From assembly GCF_965139615.1 (NCBI RefSeq), contig NZ_CBCSIQ010000007.1:73837-137836 (forward strand): 64,000 nt of DNA. The letters are read 5' to 3'. Of the stretch, positions 1-8,047 are shown piece after piece. The first letter of the stretch is position 1, and each line of letters starts with the position of its first letter. The notes beneath the pieces were generated by a model. It was not told the DNA's origin. It did not search any database and was given only the letters and a program-made list of their open reading frames with translations. Source of the DNA: Kerstersia similis (GTDB taxonomy: Bacteria; Pseudomonadota; Gammaproteobacteria; Burkholderiales; Burkholderiaceae_B). The position numbers and the translations under genes were made by a program.

Positions 1-300
1 TTTCTGGTGATCGCCCTGCTCTGCACCCTGGTGGGCACCAACCCTTCCGTCATGATGCTACTGCCCTTCCTGCGGCCCACGGCGGAAACTGCCAACAGCA
101 TGGGAGCAGCACTGGTCATGGGCTCCAGCTTTTCCAGCAACCTGTTCATCTTCGGCAGCCTGGCCGGCATCATCGTCGCCGAACAGGCCGCTGCCTGCGG
201 CGTCAAGATTTCCTTTGGTGAATTCGCACGCGCCGGCCTGCCTGTGACGCTGGCGTGCATGATCATGGCGGGCGCCTGGATTCTGCTCAGCGGTACCTGA
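1..300 (+). CDS. C-terminal part of an ArsB/NhaD- or SLC13-type anion transporter (partial, 5' end outside window)
   Basis: The reading frame is open from base 1 to a TGA at 298-300, so only the last 99 codons are present and the start lies to the left. The segment begins FLVIALLCTLVGTNPSVMML and contains two or three hydrophobic helices and a G-S-S-F-S-S-N-L stretch with small and polar residues, as seen in re-entrant loops of ArsB/NhaD and SLC13 ion transporters. It is an inner-membrane protein, probably moving an inorganic anion, arsenite or Na+. The substrate cannot be told from this fragment. It converges on the next gene with only 7 bases between the stops. Confidence 0.6.
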   Translation, partial: FLVIALLCTLVGTNPSVMMLLPFLRPTAETANSMGAALVMGSSFSSNLFIFGSLAGIIVAEQAAACGVKISFGEFARAGLPVTLACMIMAGAWILLSGT

Positions 301-307
301 AAACGCG

Positions 308-661
308 TCAGTACCCGAGCAGCACCAGTGTCCAGGAGCACACCGCGGCCAGCCAAAGCACGACGACATACCCCGCTCGGCGAATAGCGATATCAAAGCC
401 AGCGCGTTCCAGCCAGGCATAGCAAAGCCCTGCGACGACAAACCCCAGCGACCACAGCACACCTGCCGAAACCGTCGCTGGCCAGACCCAATCGCCCCGC
501 CAGGCCCCCATGCTGCCATGCCATGGCCCCAGTACCGGATAGACTGCGTAATACAGAATGCCACCCAGGGCTCCCATGCTCAGGACGCCCAGCATCGCTG
601 TCACAGACGCAGCAATAAATGATCGCCTGATTCCAAAGAACAGGCCTGCTCCGGCTTTCAT
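308..661 (-). CDS. Small integral membrane protein of unknown function
   Basis: This 117-residue protein has about four hydrophobic segments (roughly 12-35, 58-78 and 92-115 are clearest) and no recognised catalytic motif. I chose the ATG at 661 rather than the GTG three codons upstream because AGGTGG sits five bases before it. I do not recognise the family. Small four-helix membrane proteins like this are common next to transporters, but it faces the transporter gene tail to tail, so co-transcription is not implied. A short TATATATA run lies just upstream and may form part of its promoter. Confidence 0.55.
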   Translation of the reverse strand: MKAGAGLFFGIRRSFIAASVTAMLGVLSMGALGGILYYAVYPVLGPWHGSMGAWRGDWVWPATVSAGVLWSLGFVVAGLCYAWLERAGFDIAIRRAGYVVVLWLAAVCSWTLVLLGY

Positions 662-1004
662 CCGAACCACCTATATATATGGCAGCGACGCCTGATCGGG
701 CACAGCTGCCATCACGCCGCCAGACGGTTCCCACCGTTGCACTGGCCGCGCCTGATTCACTCATTGAGCTGCGAATGGCCTTGTTCACACAAGACTCGGC
801 CTGGCGCAGCGCATCCCCTCACCTGGCAATACGGGGCCGCCATAGCTTGGCACGCACTCCGAATTTACCCAGCTTGTATCACCGATTTTTATTATTACAG
901 CAGATGCTACTACAACAGACTTCCCCTCGGTACACAGACCATTCAATCACGATACGCATGTGGTGCCTGCCGCATTGGCAGGCACCCGGTTCAGGCACCC
1001 AGGT
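662..1004. other. Intergenic stretch with one strong hairpin, no gene seen
   Basis: I see no convincing coding frame here; open frames on the plus strand have no family resemblance and run into the antisense of the next gene. A perfect 10-bp stem (GGTGCCTGCC at 962-971 pairing with 977-986, loop GCATT) lies just past the stop of the DUF1090 gene. It has no T-run on either side, so it may be a processing or attenuating hairpin rather than a standard intrinsic terminator. Confidence 0.5.
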
Positions 1005-1409
1005 TCAAGGGTTGCCCCTGGCCCCTTCCAGTGCCCGCAGTTCCTCCTGCAATATGCCCAATTCCTCACGTTCACGTCCCAGCTTGCGCTCTAACTGACG
1101 CACTTTATCCAGACGGCCTTCCATCTGTTTCTCCTCGATTTCGTCCAGGAGAGCATCGACTTTTTCAGCCTGTTCTGCAATTTCCGCCCGTTTTTCCTGA
1201 ATCAGATCCGCATCGCGGCAACGTAACTTGACTTCGGACAAGGCCCGTTCCAGACCGCGCTGGCGATACATGTTGCCATAGGCCCTGGCGTGATCCAGCT
1301 GTTGCTCGATTTCCGCCGCCTTGCGCTCACAGAGAGGGTTTGCGGCCTGTGCCGGCAAGGCAGCACAGGCTGCACTCACCAAAATGACTTGCAGCAATCT
1401 TCGCATCAT
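1005..1409 (-). CDS. DUF1090 family periplasmic protein
   Basis: A 134-residue exported protein. Residues 1-22 form a classic signal peptide ending in A-Q-A-A. The mature part begins with LCERKAAEIEQQLDHARAYG and continues through N-M-Y-R-Q-R-G-L-E-R-A-L and a second conserved Cys (R-C-R-D), which is the DUF1090 (YqjC-like) signature. The C-terminal half is a highly charged, predicted coiled coil. The function of the family is unknown; it is found in the periplasm and two Cys residues could form a disulfide. GAGGAGAAAAG precedes two adjacent ATG codons, and the first was taken. Confidence 0.85.
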   Translation of the reverse strand: MMRRLLQVILVSAACAALPAQAANPLCERKAAEIEQQLDHARAYGNMYRQRGLERALSEVKLRCRDADLIQEKRAEIAEQAEKVDALLDEIEEKQMEGRLDKVRQLERKLGREREELGILQEELRALEGARGNP

Positions 1410-1909
1410 CTTTTCTCCTCAGCCATGACGCCGGCGCAGGCCACAAACGGCCACAACCTGCCGGTATATCAAACCCGCCCATTTCGTTACACATTGTTAT
1501 AACGAATGTCCCGCCCGCACTGAATCAGAACTTTGAGAATTCCACTTTCTCAACGTTAAAGATTTAAAAAATCATGCGAAAACCAGATTTTTTTGCCGTG
1601 ATTATTGTGAATTTTTTAGATCAATCGCGATTTTCCCCAGTTTAGAGAAATCACGAAAAACAGGGTTAATCCCACGCTCCCTAGCCTTGCAGCCAGACGC
1701 TAAGCCCCTTATAAATTGACCTGCCGGACGGTCAATAAATCCACGAGAACATGCTGTCCGGGAATGTACTTACCCATTGCATTCCCCTCTGATGCGCAGC
1801 CCTGATCCACGCTGCCACGCATCCGACAGTGCAATTTCACCTTGCCCTGTTACCAACAACATAACAATCAAAACAGAAACGCAATGCGTTCTGGAGGAGC
1901 AAATTTTTC
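1410..1909. other. 500-bp AT-rich regulatory region upstream of the acylase gene
   Basis: No gene is apparent. The stretch 1500-1680 is clearly richer in A and T than its surroundings, with several T-runs. It holds a perfect 7-bp inverted repeat with a 7-base spacer (TTGAGAA 1533-1539, TTCTCAA 1547-1553) and a second, more operator-like one at 1715-1736 (listed separately). The region probably carries promoters for the divergent DUF1090 and acylase genes. A ribosome-binding site GGAGGAG lies about 12 bases before the acylase ATG. Confidence 0.5.
1715..1736. promoter_or_regulatory. Perfect palindromic operator-like site ATTGACC-N8-GGTCAAT
   Basis: Arms 1715-1721 and 1730-1736 are exact reverse complements separated by TGCCGGAC. 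The 22-bp size and the TTGAC/GTCAA half-sites resemble operators of dimeric TetR-type repressors. It sits about 175 bases upstream of the acylase start, and TTGACC could double as a -35 element. No regulator gene is adjacent, so the cognate protein is unknown. Confidence 0.4.
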
Positions 1910-4270
1910 ATGAAGTCATATCGACATAAACAGCTGGTGCGTAACGTGGCATGGGTAAGTGCCATGGCTGCGCTCATGGTCGCCTGCGGCTCCGACAAAT
2001 CCGAAGCCGGTTCAGGCACGTCGGAGACGGGCGGCTACCAAGTGGATATCCGCCGCACCACGGGTGGCGTCCCGCATATCAAGGCGAACGACTACGCCAG
2101 TGCAGGCTACGGCCTGGGTTATGTCTGGGCGGAAGATCACGCCTGCACCATGTCCGGCCGCTGGCTGACGACTGGCGCCCAGGCTGCCGCCCGTTTCGGC
2201 GCACAAGGCCCCGATTTTTCCTTTGATCTGCGCAATGGCAATCTGGCCAGCGATCTGTATATCCAGAAACTCATAGACCAGGGCTGGCTGGAACAGCTGC
2301 TGGCCGACCAAAGCCCGGCAGGCGTGTTGCCGGAAGTCCGTGAATTGGTGCGCGGCTATGTCGCTGGCTACAACCGCTACCTGAAAGAAGTCGATTACAA
2401 GCTGCCGGACGAACGCTGTGCCGGCGCGGACTGGATCCGCCCCATCACCGAACGCGATCTTTACCTGAACGCTGCCTTCTGGGCCGACATGCTCACGGCC
2501 GTGCGCAATGAATTCGACGGCTTCCTGGCGGCCGTACCGCCGGGCGGGAAAAAAGATGCCATGCACATCAGCGCCGCCCAGCGCGCGGCTATCCCTGCCC
2601 CGAAAATCCTGGCCAGCAATATGGTGGCGCTGGGCAAGGACGCCACCCGCGACGGCACCGGCATGGTGTTCTCCAACCCGCACTGGGAATGGAACAAGGC
2701 CGATGGCATGGTCGCCGCGCACCTCACCATTCCTGGCAAACTCAACGTGAACGGCATGACCTTCGGTGCCAGTCCTGTCATCGGCATCGGCCACAATGAC
2801 GAGGTAGCCTGGGCAGCCACCTCGGCAGGCGCCACGATCACCAATGGCGTGCGTTACCGTCTGGATCTGGTGCCCGGCTCCCCCACGAGCTATATGGTCG
2901 ATGGCGAACGTCATGAAATGGTTCCCACCACCGTAACCGTTCAGGTGCGTGGGACCGACGGCAAACTGTCGCCCTATACCCATACTTTCTACGACACCCT
3001 TTTTGGCACCGTCACGGTTTCCACGGATCGCCCCTGGACCACCGAGCACGCCTATACCTGGAAACACAGCCCGATCAAGGTATCCGGCCTGAATATGTGG
3101 CACCTGTATTCGCAGGCTAAAACCGTGCAGGATATCCACGCCGCAGACAAGGCGACCCTGGGCGTAGCCTGGATCAACTCCACTGCCGCAGACGCCCAGG
3201 GGCACGCCTATCGTTCCATGCCCAACCCCCTGCCGTATGTCACCAATGCCATGATGGCCGACTGCGCCGTGGCAAACGGCATTCTGGACGGTAGCCGCAC
3301 CAGCTGCGCGCCCATTCAGGATGACAGTGCGATCTTCCCTGGCGTCTTCCCGTCCGCGCAGATTCCCTATCAGTTCCGCGACGACTATGTTTACAACGCC
3401 AACGACTCCTACTGGATCACCAACCTGCGCGCTCCGCTGGAAGGCTATCCCTCCCTGTATGGCAATGAAAGAACCGTCCTGAGCAATCGCTCGCGCGGCG
3501 GCCTGGAGATCATCGAGCAACGACTGCAGCAAACCGACGGCCTGCCTGGCAAGGGTTTCACGCTTGATCAGTTCATCAGTCAGCTGTTCGACGGCCGGGA
3601 TTATGCGCGTAACTGGTTGCCGGAACTGGTGCCGTTCTGCCAATCCCTGACCAGCCAAGCCGACGCCCCTGCCCAATTGCCGCAAGCCTGCGATGCCCTG
3701 GCTGGCTGGCAAGGCACGTACTTGCTGGATGACAAGGGCGCGGTGCTGTTCCGTCGCATCCTGGAAAACGGCAAGGACACTGCCAGCTGGTACGCCGTAC
3801 CGTTTGATGCCAACGATCCGCTGAACACGCCTCGCGGCCTGAAGACGTCCAACGCCGTGCGCGATGCGCTGTATGCCGCCGTCAACGATCTGACCAGCAA
3901 CGGCATTGAACTGGATGCCGCATTGCGCAACTACCAGCATCGCACCGTCAAGGGGGAGCGTATCCCCGTTCCTGGCGGCGCTGCCTTCCTGCGCATGAAC
4001 ACGGATCCGTTCCAGGGCAAGAACGGTTGGGAAGCCGTCAGCGGCAGCAGCTTCATTTACTGGGTGGAAATGACGCCGCAAGGCCCGCGCGGCAAACAGA
4101 TCCAGGTGCAAGGCCAATCGGATGACGCCAATTCGCCGCTGCACGCTGACCAGACCCGGCGCTTCAGCGCAGGCAACTATCTGGATATTCTGTTCACCGA
4201 GGAAGAGATCCAGGCCGACCCCAAACTCACGGTCAAAACCCTGAACGCCAAAGCTGACGGTTCCTTCTAA
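1910..4270 (+). CDS. Lipoprotein acylase of the penicillin amidase / acyl-homoserine-lactone acylase family
   Basis: A 786-residue Ntn-hydrolase precursor. In this family autocatalytic cleavage before a Ser frees the beta-subunit N-terminus, which acts as nucleophile on amide bonds (penicillins, acyl-homoserine lactones and other N-acyl amines). The sequence shows a signal peptide with a lipobox-like M-V-A-C at residues 23-26, an alpha-type region, then I-L-A-S-N-M-V-A-L-G with the expected nucleophile at Ser236. This is followed by G-M-V-F-S-N-P-H-W and I-G-H-N-D-E-V-A-W-A, conserved in AhlM-like acylases. The residue before Ser is Ala instead of the usual Gly. The Cys lipobox suggests membrane anchoring. 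The natural substrate cannot be told from sequence. Confidence 0.85.
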   Translation: MKSYRHKQLVRNVAWVSAMAALMVACGSDKSEAGSGTSETGGYQVDIRRTTGGVPHIKANDYASAGYGLGYVWAEDHACTMSGRWLTTGAQAAARFGAQGPDFSFDLRNGNLASDLYIQKLIDQGWLEQLLADQSPAGVLPEVRELVRGYVAGYNRYLKEVDYKLPDERCAGADWIRPITERDLYLNAAFWADMLTAVRNEFDGFLAAVPPGGKKDAMHISAAQRAAIPAPKILASNMVALGKDATRDGTGMVFSNPHWEWNKADGMVAAHLTIPGKLNVNGMTFGASPVIGIGHNDEVAWAATSAGATITNGVRYRLDLVPGSPTSYMVDGERHEMVPTTVTVQVRGTDGKLSPYTHTFYDTLFGTVTVSTDRPWTTEHAYTWKHSPIKVSGLNMWHLYSQAKTVQDIHAADKATLGVAWINSTAADAQGHAYRSMPNPLPYVTNAMMADCAVANGILDGSRTSCAPIQDDSAIFPGVFPSAQIPYQFRDDYVYNANDSYWITNLRAPLEGYPSLYGNERTVLSNRSRGGLEIIEQRLQQTDGLPGKGFTLDQFISQLFDGRDYARNWLPELVPFCQSLTSQADAPAQLPQACDALAGWQGTYLLDDKGAVLFRRILENGKDTASWYAVPFDANDPLNTPRGLKTSNAVRDALYAAVNDLTSNGIELDAALRNYQHRTVKGERIPVPGGAAFLRMNTDPFQGKNGWEAVSGSSFIYWVEMTPQGPRGKQIQVQGQSDDANSPLHADQTRRFSAGNYLDILFTEEEIQADPKLTVKTLNAKADGSF

Positions 4271-4327
4271 GCGCAGTTCGCTGGGAATACTGAAAGCCTG
4301 CGGTCAGCACTGAACCGCAAGCCGCAC

Positions 4328-4362
4328 AACGGGATGCCTGATGCCGGCATCCCGTTGTTTTT
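4328..4362 (+). terminator. Rho-independent terminator of the acylase gene
   Basis: An 11-bp perfect stem AACGGGATGCC (4328-4338) / GGCATCCCGTT (4346-4356) with a 7-base loop is followed by GTTTTTCC. It lies 58 bases past the acylase stop. Confidence 0.85.
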
Positions 4363-4518
4363 CCGGCGGCCTCCGCTGTCTCGCGGATGCCTCGCCGTCC
4401 CGTCACCGTGCGCCCTGGCGGCGTTCGCTGGCAACGCCATTGCGGCATCATTAAGACACGGCCACCTTAAAACACCACTGCCGCACCCTCGTGGCGCCGT
4501 TGCGACCCGAACACGCCG

Positions 4519-4872
4519 TTATTGTGGTGCATGGGCCAGGCACAGCTTGCGCCATTTTTCACCAAAATCCTCGACCACCTGGCTCTTCGCGGCCTCGCCT
4601 TCGGCCTCTGGCGCTTCGTAGGCATCCTGCGCAATCGTCCGTACCAGCTCTTCCTGGCCACCATAACCCTGGCCGCTGGCGGCGTGTGCAGCCAGCAGAT
4701 TTTCCAGGCTGACACCATGCTGGCGTACATGCATGGTCGAGCGCGACAACAAGGCCACGGTTTCACAGACCTCTGCTGTCGTGGATTGTGCACCCGTCAC
4801 CGGTGACAGCAACGCCAGCACCACCGCCAGGCCACCTGCCCTCGCCATCCGTCCCATCATGACATCCTTCAT
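4519..4872 (-). CDS. Hypothetical exported protein
   Basis: A 117-residue protein with an N-terminal signal peptide (hydrophobic A-G-G-L-A-V-V-L-A-L-L, then P-V-T-G-A-Q) and a mostly helical, polar mature part with two Cys residues. I recognise no family. An alternative ATG at 4860 has a better-spaced AAGGA and would shorten the leader by four residues. It lies downstream of the SemiSWEET gene on the same strand with a gap of about 90 bases, so it could share its transcript. Confidence 0.5.
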   Translation of the reverse strand: MKDVMMGRMARAGGLAVVLALLSPVTGAQSTTAEVCETVALLSRSTMHVRQHGVSLENLLAAHAASGQGYGGQEELVRTIAQDAYEAPEAEGEAAKSQVVEDFGEKWRKLCLAHAPQ

Positions 4873-4963
4873 TTACTGCTGCTCCCTGCTATCCGTTGTC
4901 TCATTGCGCATTGCCCTGAGCTGTCTTTCCGGCTCCCTGCACCATACACGTTTGCCGCCCACA

Positions 4964-5236
4964 TCATAAGGCGGTGGCAAAGGTTGCCAGGCCAAATATG
5001 ATGCCGGGGGCATTGGCAGCGGCAATCGGCCAATCCCGTTTGGGCTTTTTCATCAAACCGTAAATGACCCATAGGGTGCAGTTGATGGCCGCCACCAGCG
5101 GCTGCAACCAGTCTCCCTTGATGCCCTGCAGGTTATTGCTGATCTGGGGGATATAGGACACATACATCGCCATCGCAGTGGCTGTCGCCACCCAGCCCAG
5201 TATCGTGAACCAGCGCGCTTCCGGTACTGCCGTCAT
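4964..5236 (-). CDS. SemiSWEET-type sugar transporter (PQ-loop family)
   Basis: A 90-residue, three-helix half-transporter that works as a dimer to equilibrate sugars across the inner membrane. The PQ motif (Y-V-S-Y-I-P-Q-I) is in helix 1, N-C-T-L-W-V-I-Y-G-L in helix 2, and A-A-A-N-A-P-G near helix 3, matching SemiSWEET architecture. The start at 5236 is supported by AAGGAGA seven bases before it; an upstream in-frame ATG at 5260 lacks this. It lies 46 bases after the LysR gene on the same strand, which suggests one transcription unit. Confidence 0.85.
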   Translation of the reverse strand: MTAVPEARWFTILGWVATATAMAMYVSYIPQISNNLQGIKGDWLQPLVAAINCTLWVIYGLMKKPKRDWPIAAANAPGIIFGLATFATAL

Positions 5237-5282
5237 GTCTTGTCTCCTTGTCACACTCATGAATTCGTCCGGCCAAAGGCCC

Positions 5283-6206
5283 TCAGCTTGCCGTGGGGCC
5301 TGCCAGCCTCAATGCCTGGGCAAAATGAGCAATTAGCGCCTGAATCTTGCGCGGCAAATATTTTCTTTGAGGATAGGCGGCAAACAATTCCAGTGGTGCC
5401 GCCGTCTTATCCAGGTCCAGCACTTCCAGCTCTCCCGCCTCCAGCGCGGCCTGGCATGCTGACCGCGCTAGGATAGCGTAACCCACGCCTTGCCGCGCGG
5501 CTTCCAGCGCCAAGGCTCCACTATCCAGGCGCACCTGCGCCTGCACAGTCTGGTTCACGATACGACCATTGCCTGAGCGAAAGCGCCAGGGCGCGCCCCC
5601 GAGGATGCTGGCCGTCGTTATGCAGGGCAAGTGTGCCAGCTCTGTCGTGTGGCGCGGCCTGCCATGGCGCGCAATCAACGCTGGCGCAGCCACGACCACG
5701 CTATCAAAACTGATCAGGGGGCGGGCCACCCAGAGACTGTTGGGCAATTCCCCGCGCCCGACCAAAACCGCCAGATCCGTATCGGCCAGCCCTGTATCCA
5801 GGCTGGCATATGTCGTCACACAACGCACCTCCAATTCAGGATGCTGGCAAACAAAATCCACCAATGCCCGCCCCAGCAACAGCGGACCGACTTCGCTGGG
5901 CAGACTGACCCGTAACCGGCCACGCAAATGCGCGGCATCCGGCCGCAGCATCTCGACGAAATCATCCAGGCCATCGAGCGCACCACGGAAACGCTCGAAC
6001 AGCGCCGCTCCCGCCTCGGTGGGCTGCAACGGCCGTTTCTGGCGTTCCAGCAAACGTGTGCCCAGACTTTGTTCCAGGGTATTGATATGACGGCTGACGT
6101 TCGAGGTCGGCAAGCCCAAGGCCTTGCCCGCTGCGGCGAAACTTCCCTCGGCCAGTACCACCGTGAACACCCGCACTGCATTCAAATTCAGCTTTGCCAT
6201 CGCCAT
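5283..6206 (-). CDS. LysR-family transcriptional regulator
   Basis: A 307-residue regulator. Residues 5-65 form the winged helix-turn-helix (L-N-A-V-R-V-F-T-V-V through S-N-V-S-R-H-I-N-T-L-E and G-T-R-L-L-E-R), and the rest matches the LysR substrate-binding domain. It is divergent from an MFS transporter, the typical LysR arrangement, and probably controls it. The start codon at 6206 lies inside a long inverted repeat, which would let the protein block its own expression. An ATG at 6200 is an alternative start. No ligand can be deduced. Confidence 0.9.
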   Translation of the reverse strand: MAMAKLNLNAVRVFTVVLAEGSFAAAGKALGLPTSNVSRHINTLEQSLGTRLLERQKRPLQPTEAGAALFERFRGALDGLDDFVEMLRPDAAHLRGRLRVSLPSEVGPLLLGRALVDFVCQHPELEVRCVTTYASLDTGLADTDLAVLVGRGELPNSLWVARPLISFDSVVVAAPALIARHGRPRHTTELAHLPCITTASILGGAPWRFRSGNGRIVNQTVQAQVRLDSGALALEAARQGVGYAILARSACQAALEAGELEVLDLDKTAAPLELFAAYPQRKYLPRKIQALIAHFAQALRLAGPTAS

Positions 6207-6253
6207 CAGTCTCTATTTTGATCATTAAATCTTATCAAAATAGAGACTGATGG
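6203..6253. promoter_or_regulatory. 20-bp perfect inverted repeat in the LysR/MFS intergenic region
   Basis: Left arm 6203-6222 and right arm 6234-6253 are exact reverse complements (core TCTATTTTGAT / ATCAAAATAGA) with an 11-base AT-rich spacer. The element fills the gap between two divergent genes and overlaps the LysR start codon. A T-N11-A LysR-type box lies within it. It is the best candidate operator for the neighbouring LysR protein, and it could also fold as a hairpin at the 5' end of both transcripts. Confidence 0.7.
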
Positions 6254-6254
6254 G

Positions 6255-7505
6255 ATGCCGCACAGCAGCCTATGCTGGCGCTTTTCCAGACTCCAGCCAG
6301 CCATGCGCATTCCTTCATTTTTTCTTCCTACCGTGATCGGCGGCACCCGTAGTAGCGGGAACCGCATCGCCTGGATCGTCGCCGCCATCCAGTTCACCAA
6401 TGCACTGGAGTACATGGCCATCAGCCCGCTGTTTCCCTGGCTGGCCGCCGACTTTGGGGTGCCTGTCGCCTGGGCGGGCTATGCAGCGGGCATCTATACC
6501 GGCACCGCCATTCTGTCCGGGCTGGTGGCCTATTTCTGGATTGATCGTTTCGACCTGCGCCGCCTGTTGATGAGCACGCTAGCCGTACTGACCCTCGCTA
6601 CGCTGGCCATTACCCTGGTCCAAACGTTCGCCGGCCTGATGTTCTGGCGTGCGGTGGCCGGGCTGATGGGCGGGCTGGTCATGAGCGCGGCCTCCGGCGC
6701 TCTGCTGGCCCATATCACGCCCCAGGAACGGCCTGCGTTATTGGCGCGGGTGGTGGCCGCCTTTTCCGCCGTCCGCATCGTGGGCACCCCACTCGTCATC
6801 TGGATCGCAAGCCATTGGGGCTGGCCCTGGTCTTTCCGGCTGATTGCACTGTGCTGCCTGCTATGTCTGTTTGCTGCCGCCATGGGTTTACCGCCCAGCC
6901 CTGCAGTGCGCCCCTCCGCCATGCCGGAAATGCCCTGGGCTCACTTACGTGGCAAAACCCTGGTGTACGCGGCCCTCAATGCCATGTCACAGCTGCCCGC
7001 CTTGCTGCTCATCCCCCTGCTGGCCCCCTTGCTGGTTCTCCTGGCCGGCACATCGGATTCATTGCCGCTACTCTTCTGCATCGGCGGTGTCGCCGGGTTG
7101 CTCGCCTCACGCTTGGCCGGGAAATTCATGCGACATCATTCGCCGGCACGCGGATTTGCCATTGCCCTGGGCCTGTTCGCCGCCAATCTGGCAGGTGTTC
7201 TGAGCCAGCACTGGCCCGCCTGGTGCGTCATCCTGGTATTCATGGCTACGACCTACACTGCCCTGGTCGCCGCATCCACCCTCAGTGCTGCGCATCCCGT
7301 CCCGGAACGTCGCGCCAGCTTTTGCGCATTGCAATCCGCCTGCATGCACCTGGGTTCGACGCTGGCGTTCGGCGCTTCCGCGCTCATCATGCCGTCCAGT
7401 GCCCGGCAACTCAGCGACTACACCCCCCTGATCGCTTGCGCAGCCTTGCTGGCCCTGGGCCTGATCCTCAGCCTGAGAAAGACCTTCTCTGCCGCAGCAA
7501 CCTGA
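6255..7505 (+). CDS. MFS transporter, probable drug/metabolite exporter
   Basis: A 416-residue protein with about 12 hydrophobic helices. Helix 1 starts around residue 37 (I-A-W-I-V-A-A-I-Q-F) and the first cytoplasmic loop carries D-R-F-D-L-R-R, a degenerate form of the MFS motif A. The size and layout fit proton-driven exporters of the DHA type. It is divergent from and probably regulated by the LysR gene. An ATG at 6303 is an alternative start; neither start has a clear ribosome-binding site. Confidence 0.8.
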   Translation: MPHSSLCWRFSRLQPAMRIPSFFLPTVIGGTRSSGNRIAWIVAAIQFTNALEYMAISPLFPWLAADFGVPVAWAGYAAGIYTGTAILSGLVAYFWIDRFDLRRLLMSTLAVLTLATLAITLVQTFAGLMFWRAVAGLMGGLVMSAASGALLAHITPQERPALLARVVAAFSAVRIVGTPLVIWIASHWGWPWSFRLIALCCLLCLFAAAMGLPPSPAVRPSAMPEMPWAHLRGKTLVYAALNAMSQLPALLLIPLLAPLLVLLAGTSDSLPLLFCIGGVAGLLASRLAGKFMRHHSPARGFAIALGLFAANLAGVLSQHWPAWCVILVFMATTYTALVAASTLSAAHPVPERRASFCALQSACMHLGSTLAFGASALIMPSSARQLSDYTPLIACAALLALGLILSLRKTFSAAAT

Positions 7506-7659
7506 GTGGATAGCCTGGGCCCACCGCGATTGGCCACTGCCTGCCCCGGCTCGGCCGGCGAGCCGGATCATGAAGAAATTCTGGCGATGGCATGCTCAGG
7601 GGCTTTTCCTGGCCCCAGGAAATACTGTATAAATACACAGCAAACTCTGGAGACTCACC

Positions 7660-7953
7660 ATGTCATACACCATCACGCTGCAAGATGCCCCGACAGAACT
7701 GCCGGAGCGCGCCCGCATGGATGCCGAAAGCCGCTTCCGCCGCACACTGGAACGCGCGCTCGGCGGGCCTGAGGCCGTTACCGAAACCTACCGTGCTTGG
7801 CAACAGGCCGAAGAAGCCAGCGATGCAGAAATGCGCCAGGAAGACATCATGCTGGCCAAGAAATGGATCACCGCCGCCATGCGAGCCCGTAACGAAGGCT
7901 TCCGCGAGCTTGGAGAATGCGAAGCCTATTTTGAAGTGCGGCTGGAACGCTGA
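7660..7953 (+). CDS. Conserved small protein of unknown function
   Basis: A 97-residue, charged, mainly helical soluble protein with no signal peptide and no Cys. GGAGA is placed seven bases before the ATG, and ATACTGTATAAAT upstream could supply a -10 element, so it looks like an independently expressed gene. I recognise no domain. Confidence 0.6.
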   Translation: MSYTITLQDAPTELPERARMDAESRFRRTLERALGGPEAVTETYRAWQQAEEASDAEMRQEDIMLAKKWITAAMRARNEGFRELGECEAYFEVRLER

Positions 7954-7992
7954 GCACAGGCCTGATACCTCCCGCCTTGCAATCCAGGACAC

Positions 7993-8037
7993 GGGCTCCC
8001 GCCCCGGCGGCGCGACCGCCAACCAAACCGGGAGCCC
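7993..8037. terminator. GC-rich hairpin between convergent genes, possible terminator
   Basis: GGGCTCCCG (7993-8001) and CGGGAGCCC (8029-8037) form a perfect 9-bp stem with a long loop that itself contains GGCGG/CCGCC. It sits between two convergent stops. No T-run follows on either strand, so intrinsic termination is uncertain. Confidence 0.35.
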
Positions 8038-8047
8038 CGCCGCTGCG

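Noticed and set aside
962..986. Intrinsic terminator for the DUF1090 gene
   Set aside because: The stem is perfect but no T-run follows on either strand, so it was recorded only as a hairpin.
2012..4144. Long open frame on the minus strand opposite the acylase (710 codons)
   Set aside because: It is the antisense of a strongly supported enzyme gene; its product has no family motifs and reflects GC-rich third positions.
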